Assembly (NCBI GenBank): GCA_947853365.1 | Contig: CANTWQ010000023.1 | Location: 1-12,339, forward strand | DNA: 12,339 bases | Origin: an uncultured Bacilli bacterium | GTDB taxonomy: Bacteria > Bacillota_I > Bacilli_A > RF39 > UBA660 | Direction: 5' to 3' | Shown: positions 1 to 6,148 of the stretch, piece after piece | How positions within the stretch are numbered: position 1 is the first letter of the stretch | Layout: each line of letters opens with the position of its first letter | Notes under the pieces: model-generated | What the model was told of the DNA's origin: nothing | Databases searched by the model: none | Seen by the model: the letters and a program-made list of their open reading frames with translations, nothing else | Translations under genes and position numbers: made by a program

Positions 1-249
1 GATGATACTTATGTATCGATGATCGATATGTTAGAGTCTACATTAAAAGCATCTCTTGAAGAATATGATGGAAAAAATGGCTTTACTATTGATACGAGTA
101 GAGAAGATAACAAGTTGGTGATTACTTTGAATGGTGATATTACGAAACTAACAGAAGAAGAAAAAGAAAGTTACGATATCACCAGTGGGGCTGGTACTTT
201 GGAAGATGCCAAAACGATGTTAGAAGGACAAGGATATACGTGTGAATAA
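1..249 (+). CDS. 3' end of an unrecognised protein (5' partial)
   Basis: The frame is open from the first base of the window to the TAA at 247-249, so the beginning of the gene probably lies upstream. ATG codons at 19 and 28 are in frame, but neither has a convincing ribosome binding site. About 82 residues are visible. They are acidic and hydrophilic, with no membrane segment, and end in a Gly-Tyr-Thr-Cys-Glu tail. The pattern of an amphipathic helix, a beta strand (KLVITLNGDI) and a final helix faintly recalls the C-terminus of small YehR/DUF1307-like lipoproteins. That is only an impression, and no function is assigned. A terminator follows directly, so the gene ends its transcription unit. 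Confidence 0.6.
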   Translation, partial: DDTYVSMIDMLESTLKASLEEYDGKNGFTIDTSREDNKLVITLNGDITKLTEEEKESYDITSGAGTLEDAKTMLEGQGYTCE

Positions 250-271
250 AAGACGAGATATCGTCTTTTTT
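248..271 (+). terminator. Intrinsic terminator after the first gene
   Basis: A perfect 8-bp stem (AAAGACGA at 249-256 pairing with TCGTCTTT at 261-268) closes a GATA loop and runs into a T tract ending at 271. The stem begins inside the stop codon of the upstream gene. Confidence 0.8.
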
Positions 272-305
272 CTATGCTAAAAAATAGAAAATTTACTTGA
301 TTCGA

Positions 306-334
306 TTGAAAAAGTAGGCGGAGGAAGTTATAAT
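306..334 (+). promoter_or_regulatory. Sigma-A promoter of lon
   Basis: A -35 box TTGAAA (306-311) and a perfect -10 box TATAAT (329-334) are separated by the optimal 17 bp. Transcription would start near 341, giving a leader of about 28 nt before the lon start. No CtsR-like or CIRCE-like heat-shock operator is visible between 272 and 368. Confidence 0.85.
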
Positions 335-368
335 AAAAAGAAAGTTTTGATGGAGAGGAGATGTTTGG

Positions 369-2726
369 ATGAGGCAAAGTTTACCTGTTTTGTTACTTCG
401 GAATATGGTGTTATTTCCTTCGACAGAACTTCGTTTGGAATTTGATGATTTGCTGACGAAACAGTTGTTTTCGCTCTCAGAAGCTTATTATGATAATGAG
501 ATTGTCGTCGTTGTACCGCGTGATCCCTTGGAAGAGGATCCGGAAGTGTTAGAACTTCCAGAGCTTGGGGTGCTTGCGAAAATTAAGTTAAAAATGGATA
601 TGCCAAATGGAAAAACAAGGGCTATTTTAGAAGGAATCAAGCGAGTTGTGATTTGTCATTCGACAAAAGAAGAAGATTTGTTTGAAGCCGAGGTTACGGA
701 TGTTACAATTCCTCCTCTTGATGCGGTGAGGGAAGAGGCTTATCTAGATACGCTTCGTAAAGAATTGGATCTTTGTTTGCATGTTTCCTCATATTTGAAT
801 CACGCTAATTTATCAGGATTAGCGAATGTGACATCACTAGATCAATTTACAGATATGATTGCGTTATCGGTGTTAACGAAATTTCCAAAACAACTTACAT
901 TTTTATACGAAGTAGATCCAACGAAGAGGGCGGAAGTGTTATTACAAGAAATGCATAATGCTTCGCTTTTGATGGAATATGAACAAGAAATTGAAAAGAA
1001 GATTGCCAAGGAAATGGAGAAGACACAACGGGAATATTTTTTACGGGAAAAGATCCAATGGATTCGTAAAGAATTAGGGGATACTAACGATAAAGATACG
1101 GAAGTTGATTTGTTGCGTGGAAAAATAGAGAAGATGTCTTTTCCTGATGCCGTTCGTAATCGTTTATTGTTGGAGTTATCGCGCTATGAATCGATGAATA
1201 TGAATTCTCCTGAATTGGGGATGATCAAAAATTATATCGATTGGTTGATGCAACTTCCATGGTCGAAGAAAACGAAAGATTGTAATGATCTTTCGTTGGT
1301 GAAAAAAAGATTAGATGAAACTCATGCGGGATTAGATCAAGTGAAAGAACGTATTTTAGAGTATTTGGCGGTCAATCAAAATACGCATCGTTTACGTAGT
1401 CCGATTCTTTGCTTGGTCGGTCCTCCTGGAGTTGGTAAAACGACGCTTGCCAAAAGTATTGCGGTTGCGTTAGGGCGTAAATGTACAAAAATATCTGTCG
1501 GTGGAGTTCATGATGAAGCGGAGGTCATTGGTCATCGTCGTACTTATATTGGTTCTGCTCCAGGTCTTATTATTCAAGGAATGAAAAAGGCTGGAACGAT
1601 CAATCCTGTCTTTATTATCGATGAAATTGACAAGATGACAAAAGATATCAAAGGGGATCCTGCGAGTAGTTTACTAGAAGTGTTGGATCCGGAACAAAAT
1701 AGTAGTTTTGTCGATCATTACATCGAAGAAGAATACGATTTATCGAAAGTGATGTTTATTACGACAGCCAATTATTTGGAACAAATTCCAGAAGCGTTAA
1801 GGGATCGTTTGGAAATTGTCGAACTTTCTTCTTATACCGAATATGAAAAACAAGAAATTTGTAAACAGCATTTACTACCGAAACAGTTAAAAGAGCATGG
1901 TTTAAAAAAAGAAGATATTGTTTTTGATGATGATGTATTCTTGACTTTAATTCGGAATTATACCAAAGAAGCAGGAGTTCGAGAATTGGAACGGATGTTA
2001 GCAAGTATTTTACGAAAGATTGTAAAATCACGGATCTTAACGAAAGATAAGAGCCCTGTTTTGATTCAAAATTATAATCTAGAACACTATCTTGGAAAAT
2101 CTCGTTATCATTTTAATGAGAGTGATACGATTGGTAGTATTGGTGTTGTCAATGGTCTTGCTTATACGGTGTTCGGTGGTGATATTTTGCCAATCGAAGC
2201 GACATTTTATCCGGGCAAGGGAGAGTTGATTTTAACGGGATCCTTGGGTGATGTGATGAAGGAGTCGGCGATGATTTCTCTTTCTTATATCAAGAGCCAT
2301 GCTGATATCTATGGCATTGATCTTTCAAAATTAGAAGGGAAAAATATTCATATTCATGTGCCAGAAGGGGCGGTTCCTAAAGATGGACCGAGTGCAGGTG
2401 TTACTTTAACAACGACTTTGATTTCTCTTTTTACGGGCAAAAGAATTGCAACGACGGTTGGAATGACGGGTGAGATGACGTTACGTGGCAAAGTTTTGCC
2501 GATCGGGGGATTAAAAGAAAAAGTGATTGGGGCTCATCGTGGTGGTATTCGTAAAATCTTTATTCCTCGTGACAATGAAAAAGATTTGGATGAAATTCCA
2601 AATGAAGTGAAACAAGATATCTCTTTTTATCTCGTAGATCGTTATCAAGATATTTATCATGCTTTGTTTCACAAAAACAAAAAACAAGCGGAGGATGAAA
2701 AGTTATTACAACTTCCCTTAGGATAG
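369..2726 (+). CDS. lon: ATP-dependent protease Lon (LonA type)
   Basis: This 785-residue protein is full length for the LonA family (about 770-810). It is a cytosolic homo-oligomeric AAA+ serine protease that degrades misfolded and regulatory proteins. The N-terminal substrate-binding domain covers about residues 1-200 and is followed by a charged coiled-coil (about 200-245). The AAA+ module has Walker A GPPGVGKT at 351-358 and Walker B FIIDEID at 415-421. The C-terminal S16 peptidase domain has the PKDGPSAG motif with catalytic Ser675, and the paired Lys718 in GLKEK. All key residues are present. ATG 369 is chosen because GGAGAGGAG (352-360) lies 8 nt upstream; the ATG at 361 meets a stop after three codons. 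The gene is monocistronic between its own promoter and terminator. In B. subtilis lonA lies upstream of the hem-spoVID-ysxE-valS genes, matching the order here. Confidence 0.98.
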   Translation: MRQSLPVLLLRNMVLFPSTELRLEFDDLLTKQLFSLSEAYYDNEIVVVVPRDPLEEDPEVLELPELGVLAKIKLKMDMPNGKTRAILEGIKRVVICHSTKEEDLFEAEVTDVTIPPLDAVREEAYLDTLRKELDLCLHVSSYLNHANLSGLANVTSLDQFTDMIALSVLTKFPKQLTFLYEVDPTKRAEVLLQEMHNASLLMEYEQEIEKKIAKEMEKTQREYFLREKIQWIRKELGDTNDKDTEVDLLRGKIEKMSFPDAVRNRLLLELSRYESMNMNSPELGMIKNYIDWLMQLPWSKKTKDCNDLSLVKKRLDETHAGLDQVKERILEYLAVNQNTHRLRSPILCLVGPPGVGKTTLAKSIAVALGRKCTKISVGGVHDEAEVIGHRRTYIGSAPGLIIQGMKKAGTINPVFIIDEIDKMTKDIKGDPASSLLEVLDPEQNSSFVDHYIEEEYDLSKVMFITTANYLEQIPEALRDRLEIVELSSYTEYEKQEICKQHLLPKQLKEHGLKKEDIVFDDDVFLTLIRNYTKEAGVRELERMLASILRKIVKSRILTKDKSPVLIQNYNLEHYLGKSRYHFNESDTIGSIGVVNGLAYTVFGGDILPIEATFYPGKGELILTGSLGDVMKESAMISLSYIKSHADIYGIDLSKLEGKNIHIHVPEGAVPKDGPSAGVTLTTTLISLFTGKRIATTVGMTGEMTLRGKVLPIGGLKEKVIGAHRGGIRKIFIPRDNEKDLDEIPNEVKQDISFYLVDRYQDIYHALFHKNKKQAEDEKLLQLPLG

Positions 2727-2732
2727 ATGGAG

Positions 2733-2769
2733 AAACATTTCTAAAGAATTGGAAATGTTTTTTCTTTTC
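2733..2769 (+). terminator. Intrinsic terminator of lon
   Basis: A perfect 9-bp stem, AAACATTTC (2733-2741) with GAAATGTTT (2752-2760), has a 10-nt loop and a T-rich tail to 2769. It begins 7 nt after the lon stop and separates lon from the sporulation genes. Confidence 0.85.
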
Positions 2770-2798
2770 TCATATCTTTTTTTCCTGCTTCATATAAT
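2770..2798 (+). promoter_or_regulatory. Putative sigma-E (mother-cell sporulation) promoter of spoVID-ysxE
   Basis: TCATATC (2770-2776), a 14-bp spacer and CATATAAT (2791-2798) match the B. subtilis sigma-E consensus (KMATATT, 14-15 bp, CATACAnT) at 6 of 7 and 7 of 8 positions. The start site would fall near 2805, just before the ribosome binding site AAGGTGA (2811-2817) of the gene at 2822. TATAAT within the -10 could also serve sigma-A, but the hexamer 17 bp upstream (TCATAT) is a poor -35, so sigma-E is preferred. SpoVID is a sigma-E regulon member in Bacillus. Confidence 0.65.
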
Positions 2799-2821
2799 GG
2801 GGTAGAAGGAAAGGTGATGAA

Positions 2822-3640
2822 ATGAAAAAGGTAATACCAGTATCGAAGGAAATTCCTTTTCGAACGATGATTGGTGAAATGGTCGAATTAAATGTCGAAC
2901 ATTCGCTTCAGTTGATCGATGATTTGACAATCGAAGGAAATCTCATTGTAACGGGTGCTTATAAAATGACTGAGGCGAGTACCATTACGGAAGAAATCCA
3001 TGAATTGATACCGGTTTCGATAGAACTGGATGAAAAATATGATACGAGTGATTTGACAATCGAAATATCCGATTTCTATTATGAAATTATCAATGATAAT
3101 ATTTTGGGTATTCATGCCGAAATATCGTTGGTTGGCTTAAGAGAAAAGCAAGAGGAGTTATCGAGAGAGATGACTTTGGATATGTCAAAGGAAACAGAAG
3201 ATACACGACTTTCTACAGATATCGATGTCATTCAAAGTCATTTAGAGAAAAATCGCGACACCCATAGCTTTGTACCGATCGATGATGGGGGAGAACTTCC
3301 AAATCTTGCGGAAAAACAAGAAGTAGAGAAGGTGCCCGTCGTCATACCAGAAGAGGGCGTCGATCTATCAGTGAGTCCAAAGCAAAGTGCGAAAAGTGAT
3401 ATAAAAACGGTAGAAATGTCATCTACATCTTCGGTTGGATCTTTGTTCAGTGCTTTGGAAAATACCGAAGAAACGTTTGCAACTTACCGTATTTATATCG
3501 TACGAGAAAATGATACATTAGAAGATGTTTTAAATCGTTATGAAACAACGAAGGAAGAAGTGGAAAGTTATAATGATTTGAGTAAATTTCAACCGGGTAT
3601 GAAATTGATTATTCCGAGTAAAAACACATGTCATCCATAA
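2822..3640 (+). CDS. spoVID: Stage VI sporulation protein D-like coat assembly protein with C-terminal LysM
   Basis: This 272-residue soluble protein has no signal peptide or membrane segment. Residues about 1-106 form a beta-rich domain resembling the SpoVID N-terminal (SPOCS-type) domain. Next comes an acidic, low-complexity linker (about 107-215). A C-terminal LysM domain (about 222-265) contains YIVRENDTLEDVLNRY and ends in GMKLIIP. In Bacillus, SpoVID sits on the forespore surface, binds SpoIVA and SafA, and lets the coat encase the spore; LysM binds peptidoglycan-type glycans or lipid II. The linker is much shorter than in the 575-residue B. subtilis protein. AAGGTGA (2811-2817) lies 4 nt before the ATG. 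The identity rests on the domain order, on the following ysxE-like gene (13-nt overlap) and on valS synteny. A generic LysM protein is the alternative. Confidence 0.8.
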   Translation: MKKVIPVSKEIPFRTMIGEMVELNVEHSLQLIDDLTIEGNLIVTGAYKMTEASTITEEIHELIPVSIELDEKYDTSDLTIEISDFYYEIINDNILGIHAEISLVGLREKQEELSREMTLDMSKETEDTRLSTDIDVIQSHLEKNRDTHSFVPIDDGGELPNLAEKQEVEKVPVVIPEEGVDLSVSPKQSAKSDIKTVEMSSTSSVGSLFSALENTEETFATYRIYIVRENDTLEDVLNRYETTKEEVESYNDLSKFQPGMKLIIPSKNTCHP

Positions 3641-4527
3641 AAGAAATCTGTAGGCATTTTGGTATCACTCCGACCAAATATACGTTATTAAAAAATGTAA
3701 CGATTGTGGAAAGTGACAAGAAATGCTTGGTCATCAAGAAAAAATTTCGTGATAAAAAAGAATTATATTCTTATCTTTCATCACGAAGTTTTTCTTATTA
3801 TCCAGAACTTTTATATGAAACAGAGGATTATGAGGTCTATCCTTATTTGGAAGATGTCACTTATCCCACGGAACAACGGTCCTTAGATCTCATTTATTTC
3901 ATGAGTCTCCTTCATAATAAGACGACTTTTTATAAGGAAGTCGATTTAGATTCTATCAAGGCTTTTTATGAGGAAAAAACGCAGGAGATTGATTATCTGT
4001 TTCAGTATTATCAAGGGTTACAAGATGCCTTTGAACGGAATGTTTATATGTCCCCAGGGGAATATTTATTACTCTATCACATTTCTTTTTTGTATCATAT
4101 GTTACTCCTTAGTAAGGATATGTTGGAACGGTTTCAAAAACAAGTGATGGATAGTAAACGACAACGATATGCGATGGTGCATCATAGACTCACCCTCGAT
4201 CATTTTCGAAAAAGTAATGTTTCTTGCTTCATCAGTTGGGATCATGCTTCCTTAGATTTACCAATTTATGATTTCTATTATTTTTATCAAGAAAATGATC
4301 GTAGTCTCGATTATATGAGTTTACTAGAAGTGTATATGCAGAAATATCCATTGTTAGAAAGTGAAATGTTACAGTTGTTTGTCCTATTATCGATTCCTAG
4401 AAAACTTTATTTTCAGAAAGAGGAGTATGAGGTAACCAAAGAAATTTATTTAGAAATCAAAAGATTAAAGAAGGTAGAAAAAATGGTATTAAAGTACCAA
4501 GAAAAATATCGCCAGAAACAGAAATAA
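3628..4527 (+). CDS. ysxE: YsxE-like spore coat protein of the CotS kinase-fold family, catalytically degenerate
   Basis: This 299-residue protein has no membrane segment. Its C-terminal half follows the CotS/aminoglycoside-phosphotransferase layout. VHHRLTLDHF (184-193) stands where the HGDxHxxN catalytic loop belongs, and FISWDHASLDLPIYDF (201-216) stands where the metal-binding IDxE...PxxDL segment belongs. The catalytic Asp of HGD is replaced (HHR), and the metal-binding Asp is Ser203, so phosphotransfer looks unlikely and a scaffold role in the coat is inferred. The ATG lies inside the last codons of spoVID (13-nt overlap) with only a weak GAG upstream, suggesting coupled translation. 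In B. subtilis ysxE directly follows spoVID and precedes valS, the main support for the name. The C-terminus is a basic, Lys-rich tail. Other CotS-family relatives (CotS, YutH) are alternatives. Confidence 0.72.
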   Translation: MSSIKEICRHFGITPTKYTLLKNVTIVESDKKCLVIKKKFRDKKELYSYLSSRSFSYYPELLYETEDYEVYPYLEDVTYPTEQRSLDLIYFMSLLHNKTTFYKEVDLDSIKAFYEEKTQEIDYLFQYYQGLQDAFERNVYMSPGEYLLLYHISFLYHMLLLSKDMLERFQKQVMDSKRQRYAMVHHRLTLDHFRKSNVSCFISWDHASLDLPIYDFYYFYQENDRSLDYMSLLEVYMQKYPLLESEMLQLFVLLSIPRKLYFQKEEYEVTKEIYLEIKRLKKVEKMVLKYQEKYRQKQK

Positions 4528-4701
4528 TAATTCTAAAATCATTAGAAAAATAAAGGCTTTGGTCGCTAAAAATAAAAGCAATATGCCTTGATAAAAGGTA
4601 ATAATGGCAAGACCATAGAGGATGGCTAAGAAGAAGGGGTTGCTTCTTCTTTTTAATTTGCAGCATTCGCATCTGCAAAAAAAACCATGATTTCGAAACA
4701 T
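4489..4701 (-). CDS. Small two-helix membrane protein with Cys-rich N-terminus (unrecognised)
   Basis: This 70-residue protein is read on the minus strand, with its ATG at 4701-4699. The start is set by AGTAGGTGA (forward 4715-4707), 5 nt upstream and identical to the ribosome binding sites of the genes at 4793 and 6149. The GTG at 4710 lies inside that site and is unlikely to be used. Residues 9-14 form a CxCxCC cluster followed by the basic KLKRR. The rest is two very hydrophobic segments (about 24-46 and 49-70), the usual Cys/basic-inside small membrane protein layout. It overlaps the 3' end of ysxE by 39 nt, tail to tail, and is divergent from the deacetylase gene with 91 bp between starts. 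It fills an otherwise empty 256-bp gap. No family is recognised. Hydrophobic low-complexity coding can arise by chance, so moderate confidence. Confidence 0.55.
   Translation of the reverse strand: MFRNHGFFCRCECCKLKRRSNPFFLAILYGLAIITFYQGILLLFLATKAFIFLMILELLFLFLAIFFLVL
4628..4654 (+). terminator. Likely intrinsic terminator of the spoVID-ysxE operon
   Basis: A perfect 9-bp stem, AAGAAGAAG (4628-4636) with CTTCTTCTT (4643-4651), closes a GGGTTG loop and ends in a T run to 4654. It lies 100 nt after the ysxE stop. The stem has only three G-C pairs, so strength is moderate. The same bases encode the basic/Pro segment of the opposing small membrane protein, and no T run follows in the minus direction. 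Confidence 0.6.
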
Positions 4702-4764
4702 AGATATCACCTACTATAACGTATGCGATTCCTTTTTTTTGGATAGATTTTTTTTGATTTTTCG

Positions 4765-4777
4765 TCTATACTATAGA
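4765..4777. promoter_or_regulatory. 13-bp inverted repeat in the divergent intergenic region
   Basis: TCTATACTATAGA is a perfect palindrome around C4771. It contains TATACT (4767-4772), the only -10-like hexamer before the deacetylase gene, and ends 4 nt before the ribosome binding site AGGTGA (4782-4787). It could be an operator over that promoter. No credible -35 box is visible upstream (the hexamer 17 bp away is TAGATT), so the promoter itself is weakly supported. Confidence 0.35.
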
Positions 4778-4792
4778 TAGTAGGTGAATGAT

Positions 4793-6043
4793 ATGAAAGT
4801 ACGGAAAGTAAAATGGAATCGTATCTTTTTAACGGGTGGTGTCTTTCTGGTATTACTATTGGGGATTCTTTTTTTGGTCACTTTGTTTCCCAAGGAGAGA
4901 GCTATTACGTTAAAGGATTTGACAGGAATGACCAAAAGTGAAGTCGAAGAATATGGTAAGATAGAAGGGTTACAGATTACTTTTATCGAAAGCTATGATA
5001 AGACGGTTGAAAAAGACAAAGTAATTTCCTATACGCCCTCTATGGATAGCAAATTACGAAAGGGTGATACGGTTACGGTTACCATTTCTCTTGGTGAGGT
5101 TCCGAAGGAAGTATATGCAAAGAACAATGTCAATGAACTTGGAAAAGTACCAATCATGATGTATCATGGGATTATCGATATGGCAAGTAACGAGACCAAG
5201 TATACTGGGGGAAATGTCGATAAAGATGGATACAATCGTACCGCGGAAGCGTTCCGTGAAGACTTGGAATTCTACTATCAATCGGGATATCGGATGGTTC
5301 GCTTAATCGACTATGTTCATGGCAATATTGATGTTCCCCTTGGAAAAAGTCCTATTGTACTCACCTTTGATGATGGACGGGATGATAATTTTAAAGTGTT
5401 GGGAAGAAATGAAGATGGATCCTTACAAATCGATCCTAATTGTGCGGTGGGTATTTTAGAAGAGTTGAAAGAAAAATATCCGGATTTTCAAGTGACGGCA
5501 ACGTTCTTTGTCAATTCTGGATTATTCCAGCAAAAAGAGTATAATGAAGAGATTTTAAAGTGGTTGGTGGATCATGGTTACGATGTTGGTAATCATACGA
5601 CGACGCATCCGGATTTTACCAAAATCAGTGAGAGTGAAGCAACGACGGCGGTGGGTAAAGTTTATCAACAATTGGATGCTATCATTCCAGGCAAATATGT
5701 GCCGATTGTGGCCCTTCCTTATGGGTCTCCTTATAAGAAGAGTCATGTTAATTTTTCTCATATTATGCATGGTGAGATTGATGGTTATACTTATCAAACA
5801 GAAGCTGCTCTCCGTGTTGGATGGGATAGTGAAGTCAGTCCTTTTTCTAAAAATTTCGATCCGACGTTTTTGAAACGAGTAAGAGCATATGATAATGATG
5901 GCGAGGAGTTTGATATTGCAATGGTTTTTACTTCGTTAGAAAAAACAAGATATATTTCCGATGGAGATCCGGATACGATTGTGGTTCCTGAAGGAATGGA
6001 AGATTCTGTCAAAGATACGACGTTAGAAGTAATCACGTATTAG
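4793..6043 (+). CDS. Membrane-anchored PASTA-domain polysaccharide deacetylase
   Basis: This 416-residue protein starts with a basic N-terminus and one membrane segment (about 11-32), so the rest is outside the cell. A single PASTA domain covers about 38-101 (LKDLTGMTKSEVEEYGK ... VTISLGE). It is followed by a NodB-type carbohydrate esterase 4 domain (about 117-400). Motif 1 TFDDG is at 191-195 with catalytic-base and metal Asp residues 193/194. Motif 2 HTTTH is at 268-272 with both metal His. Motif 3 is ALPYGSP (307-313), lacking the usual Arg. PASTA domains bind peptidoglycan or muropeptides, so N-deacetylation of peptidoglycan or a wall glycan is inferred. ATG 4793 is preferred over GTG 4784, because GTG 4784 lies inside the ribosome binding site TAGGTGA (4781-4787). 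A terminator follows, so the gene is probably monocistronic. PASTA is more usual in PknB-type kinases and penicillin-binding proteins. Confidence 0.88.
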   Translation: MKVRKVKWNRIFLTGGVFLVLLLGILFLVTLFPKERAITLKDLTGMTKSEVEEYGKIEGLQITFIESYDKTVEKDKVISYTPSMDSKLRKGDTVTVTISLGEVPKEVYAKNNVNELGKVPIMMYHGIIDMASNETKYTGGNVDKDGYNRTAEAFREDLEFYYQSGYRMVRLIDYVHGNIDVPLGKSPIVLTFDDGRDDNFKVLGRNEDGSLQIDPNCAVGILEELKEKYPDFQVTATFFVNSGLFQQKEYNEEILKWLVDHGYDVGNHTTTHPDFTKISESEATTAVGKVYQQLDAIIPGKYVPIVALPYGSPYKKSHVNFSHIMHGEIDGYTYQTEAALRVGWDSEVSPFSKNFDPTFLKRVRAYDNDGEEFDIAMVFTSLEKTRYISDGDPDTIVVPEGMEDSVKDTTLEVITY

Positions 6044-6057
6044 AAAACCAGAGTATG

Positions 6058-6089
6058 AGAATTGGTGCTTTATTCCAATTCTTTTTTTT
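6058..6089 (+). terminator. Intrinsic terminator after the deacetylase gene
   Basis: An 8-bp stem, AGAATTGG (6058-6065) with CCAATTCT (6075-6082), has a 9-nt loop and an uninterrupted run of eight T (6082-6089). It is a strong, textbook terminator 14 nt after the stop codon. Confidence 0.9.
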
Positions 6090-6113
6090 GCGCTTTCTTT
6101 TACTTTTAGAATA

Positions 6114-6122
6114 TGGTACAAT
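6114..6122 (+). promoter_or_regulatory. Extended -10 promoter of the surface-protein operon
   Basis: TGGTACAAT provides a TGn extension plus the -10 hexamer TACAAT (6117-6122). The hexamer 17 bp upstream is TTTCTT (6094-6099), a weak -35, as is common with extended -10 promoters. The start would be near 6129, leaving about 20 nt before the start codon. The position between a terminator and the ribosome binding site supports it. Confidence 0.55.
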
Positions 6123-6148
6123 ATTTTTATCATAGAGTAGGTGAAAGA

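Noticed and set aside
272..368. Heat-shock operator (CtsR or CIRCE type) upstream of lon
   Set aside because: No direct GGTCAAA repeats and no long TTAGCACTC-type inverted repeat are visible; only a sigma-A promoter is supported.
361..372. ATG at 361 as the lon start, or as a leader peptide start
   Set aside because: It reads ATG-TTT-GGA-TGA, three codons only. The ribosome binding site is better placed for ATG 369.
4457..4678. Second minus-strand open frame overlapping the small membrane gene
   Set aside because: It has no ribosome binding site, and the alternative frame has a clear AGTAGGTGA site and a cleaner two-helix profile.
4657..4679. Hairpin TTTGCAG...CTGCAAA as a terminator
   Set aside because: It is followed by an A run on the plus strand and by no T run on the minus strand, so it does not fit an intrinsic terminator in either direction.
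4717..4725. Sigma-K-like box CATACGTTA (minus strand) for the small membrane gene, and CATAGAGTA at 6131-6139 for the prepilin-like gene
   Set aside because: Both match CATAnnnTA, but the start sites would fall on or after the ribosome binding site, and there is no AC at the -35 distance. The TA comes from the AGTAGGTGA site itself.
4784..4792. GTG at 4784 as the start of the deacetylase gene
   Set aside because: The GTG is part of the ribosome binding site TAGGTGA, which correctly places ATG 4793.
6113..6148. ATG at 6113 as the start of the prepilin-like gene
   Set aside because: It overlaps the extended -10 element, has no ribosome binding site, and would put 12 odd residues before a normal short basic prepilin leader.
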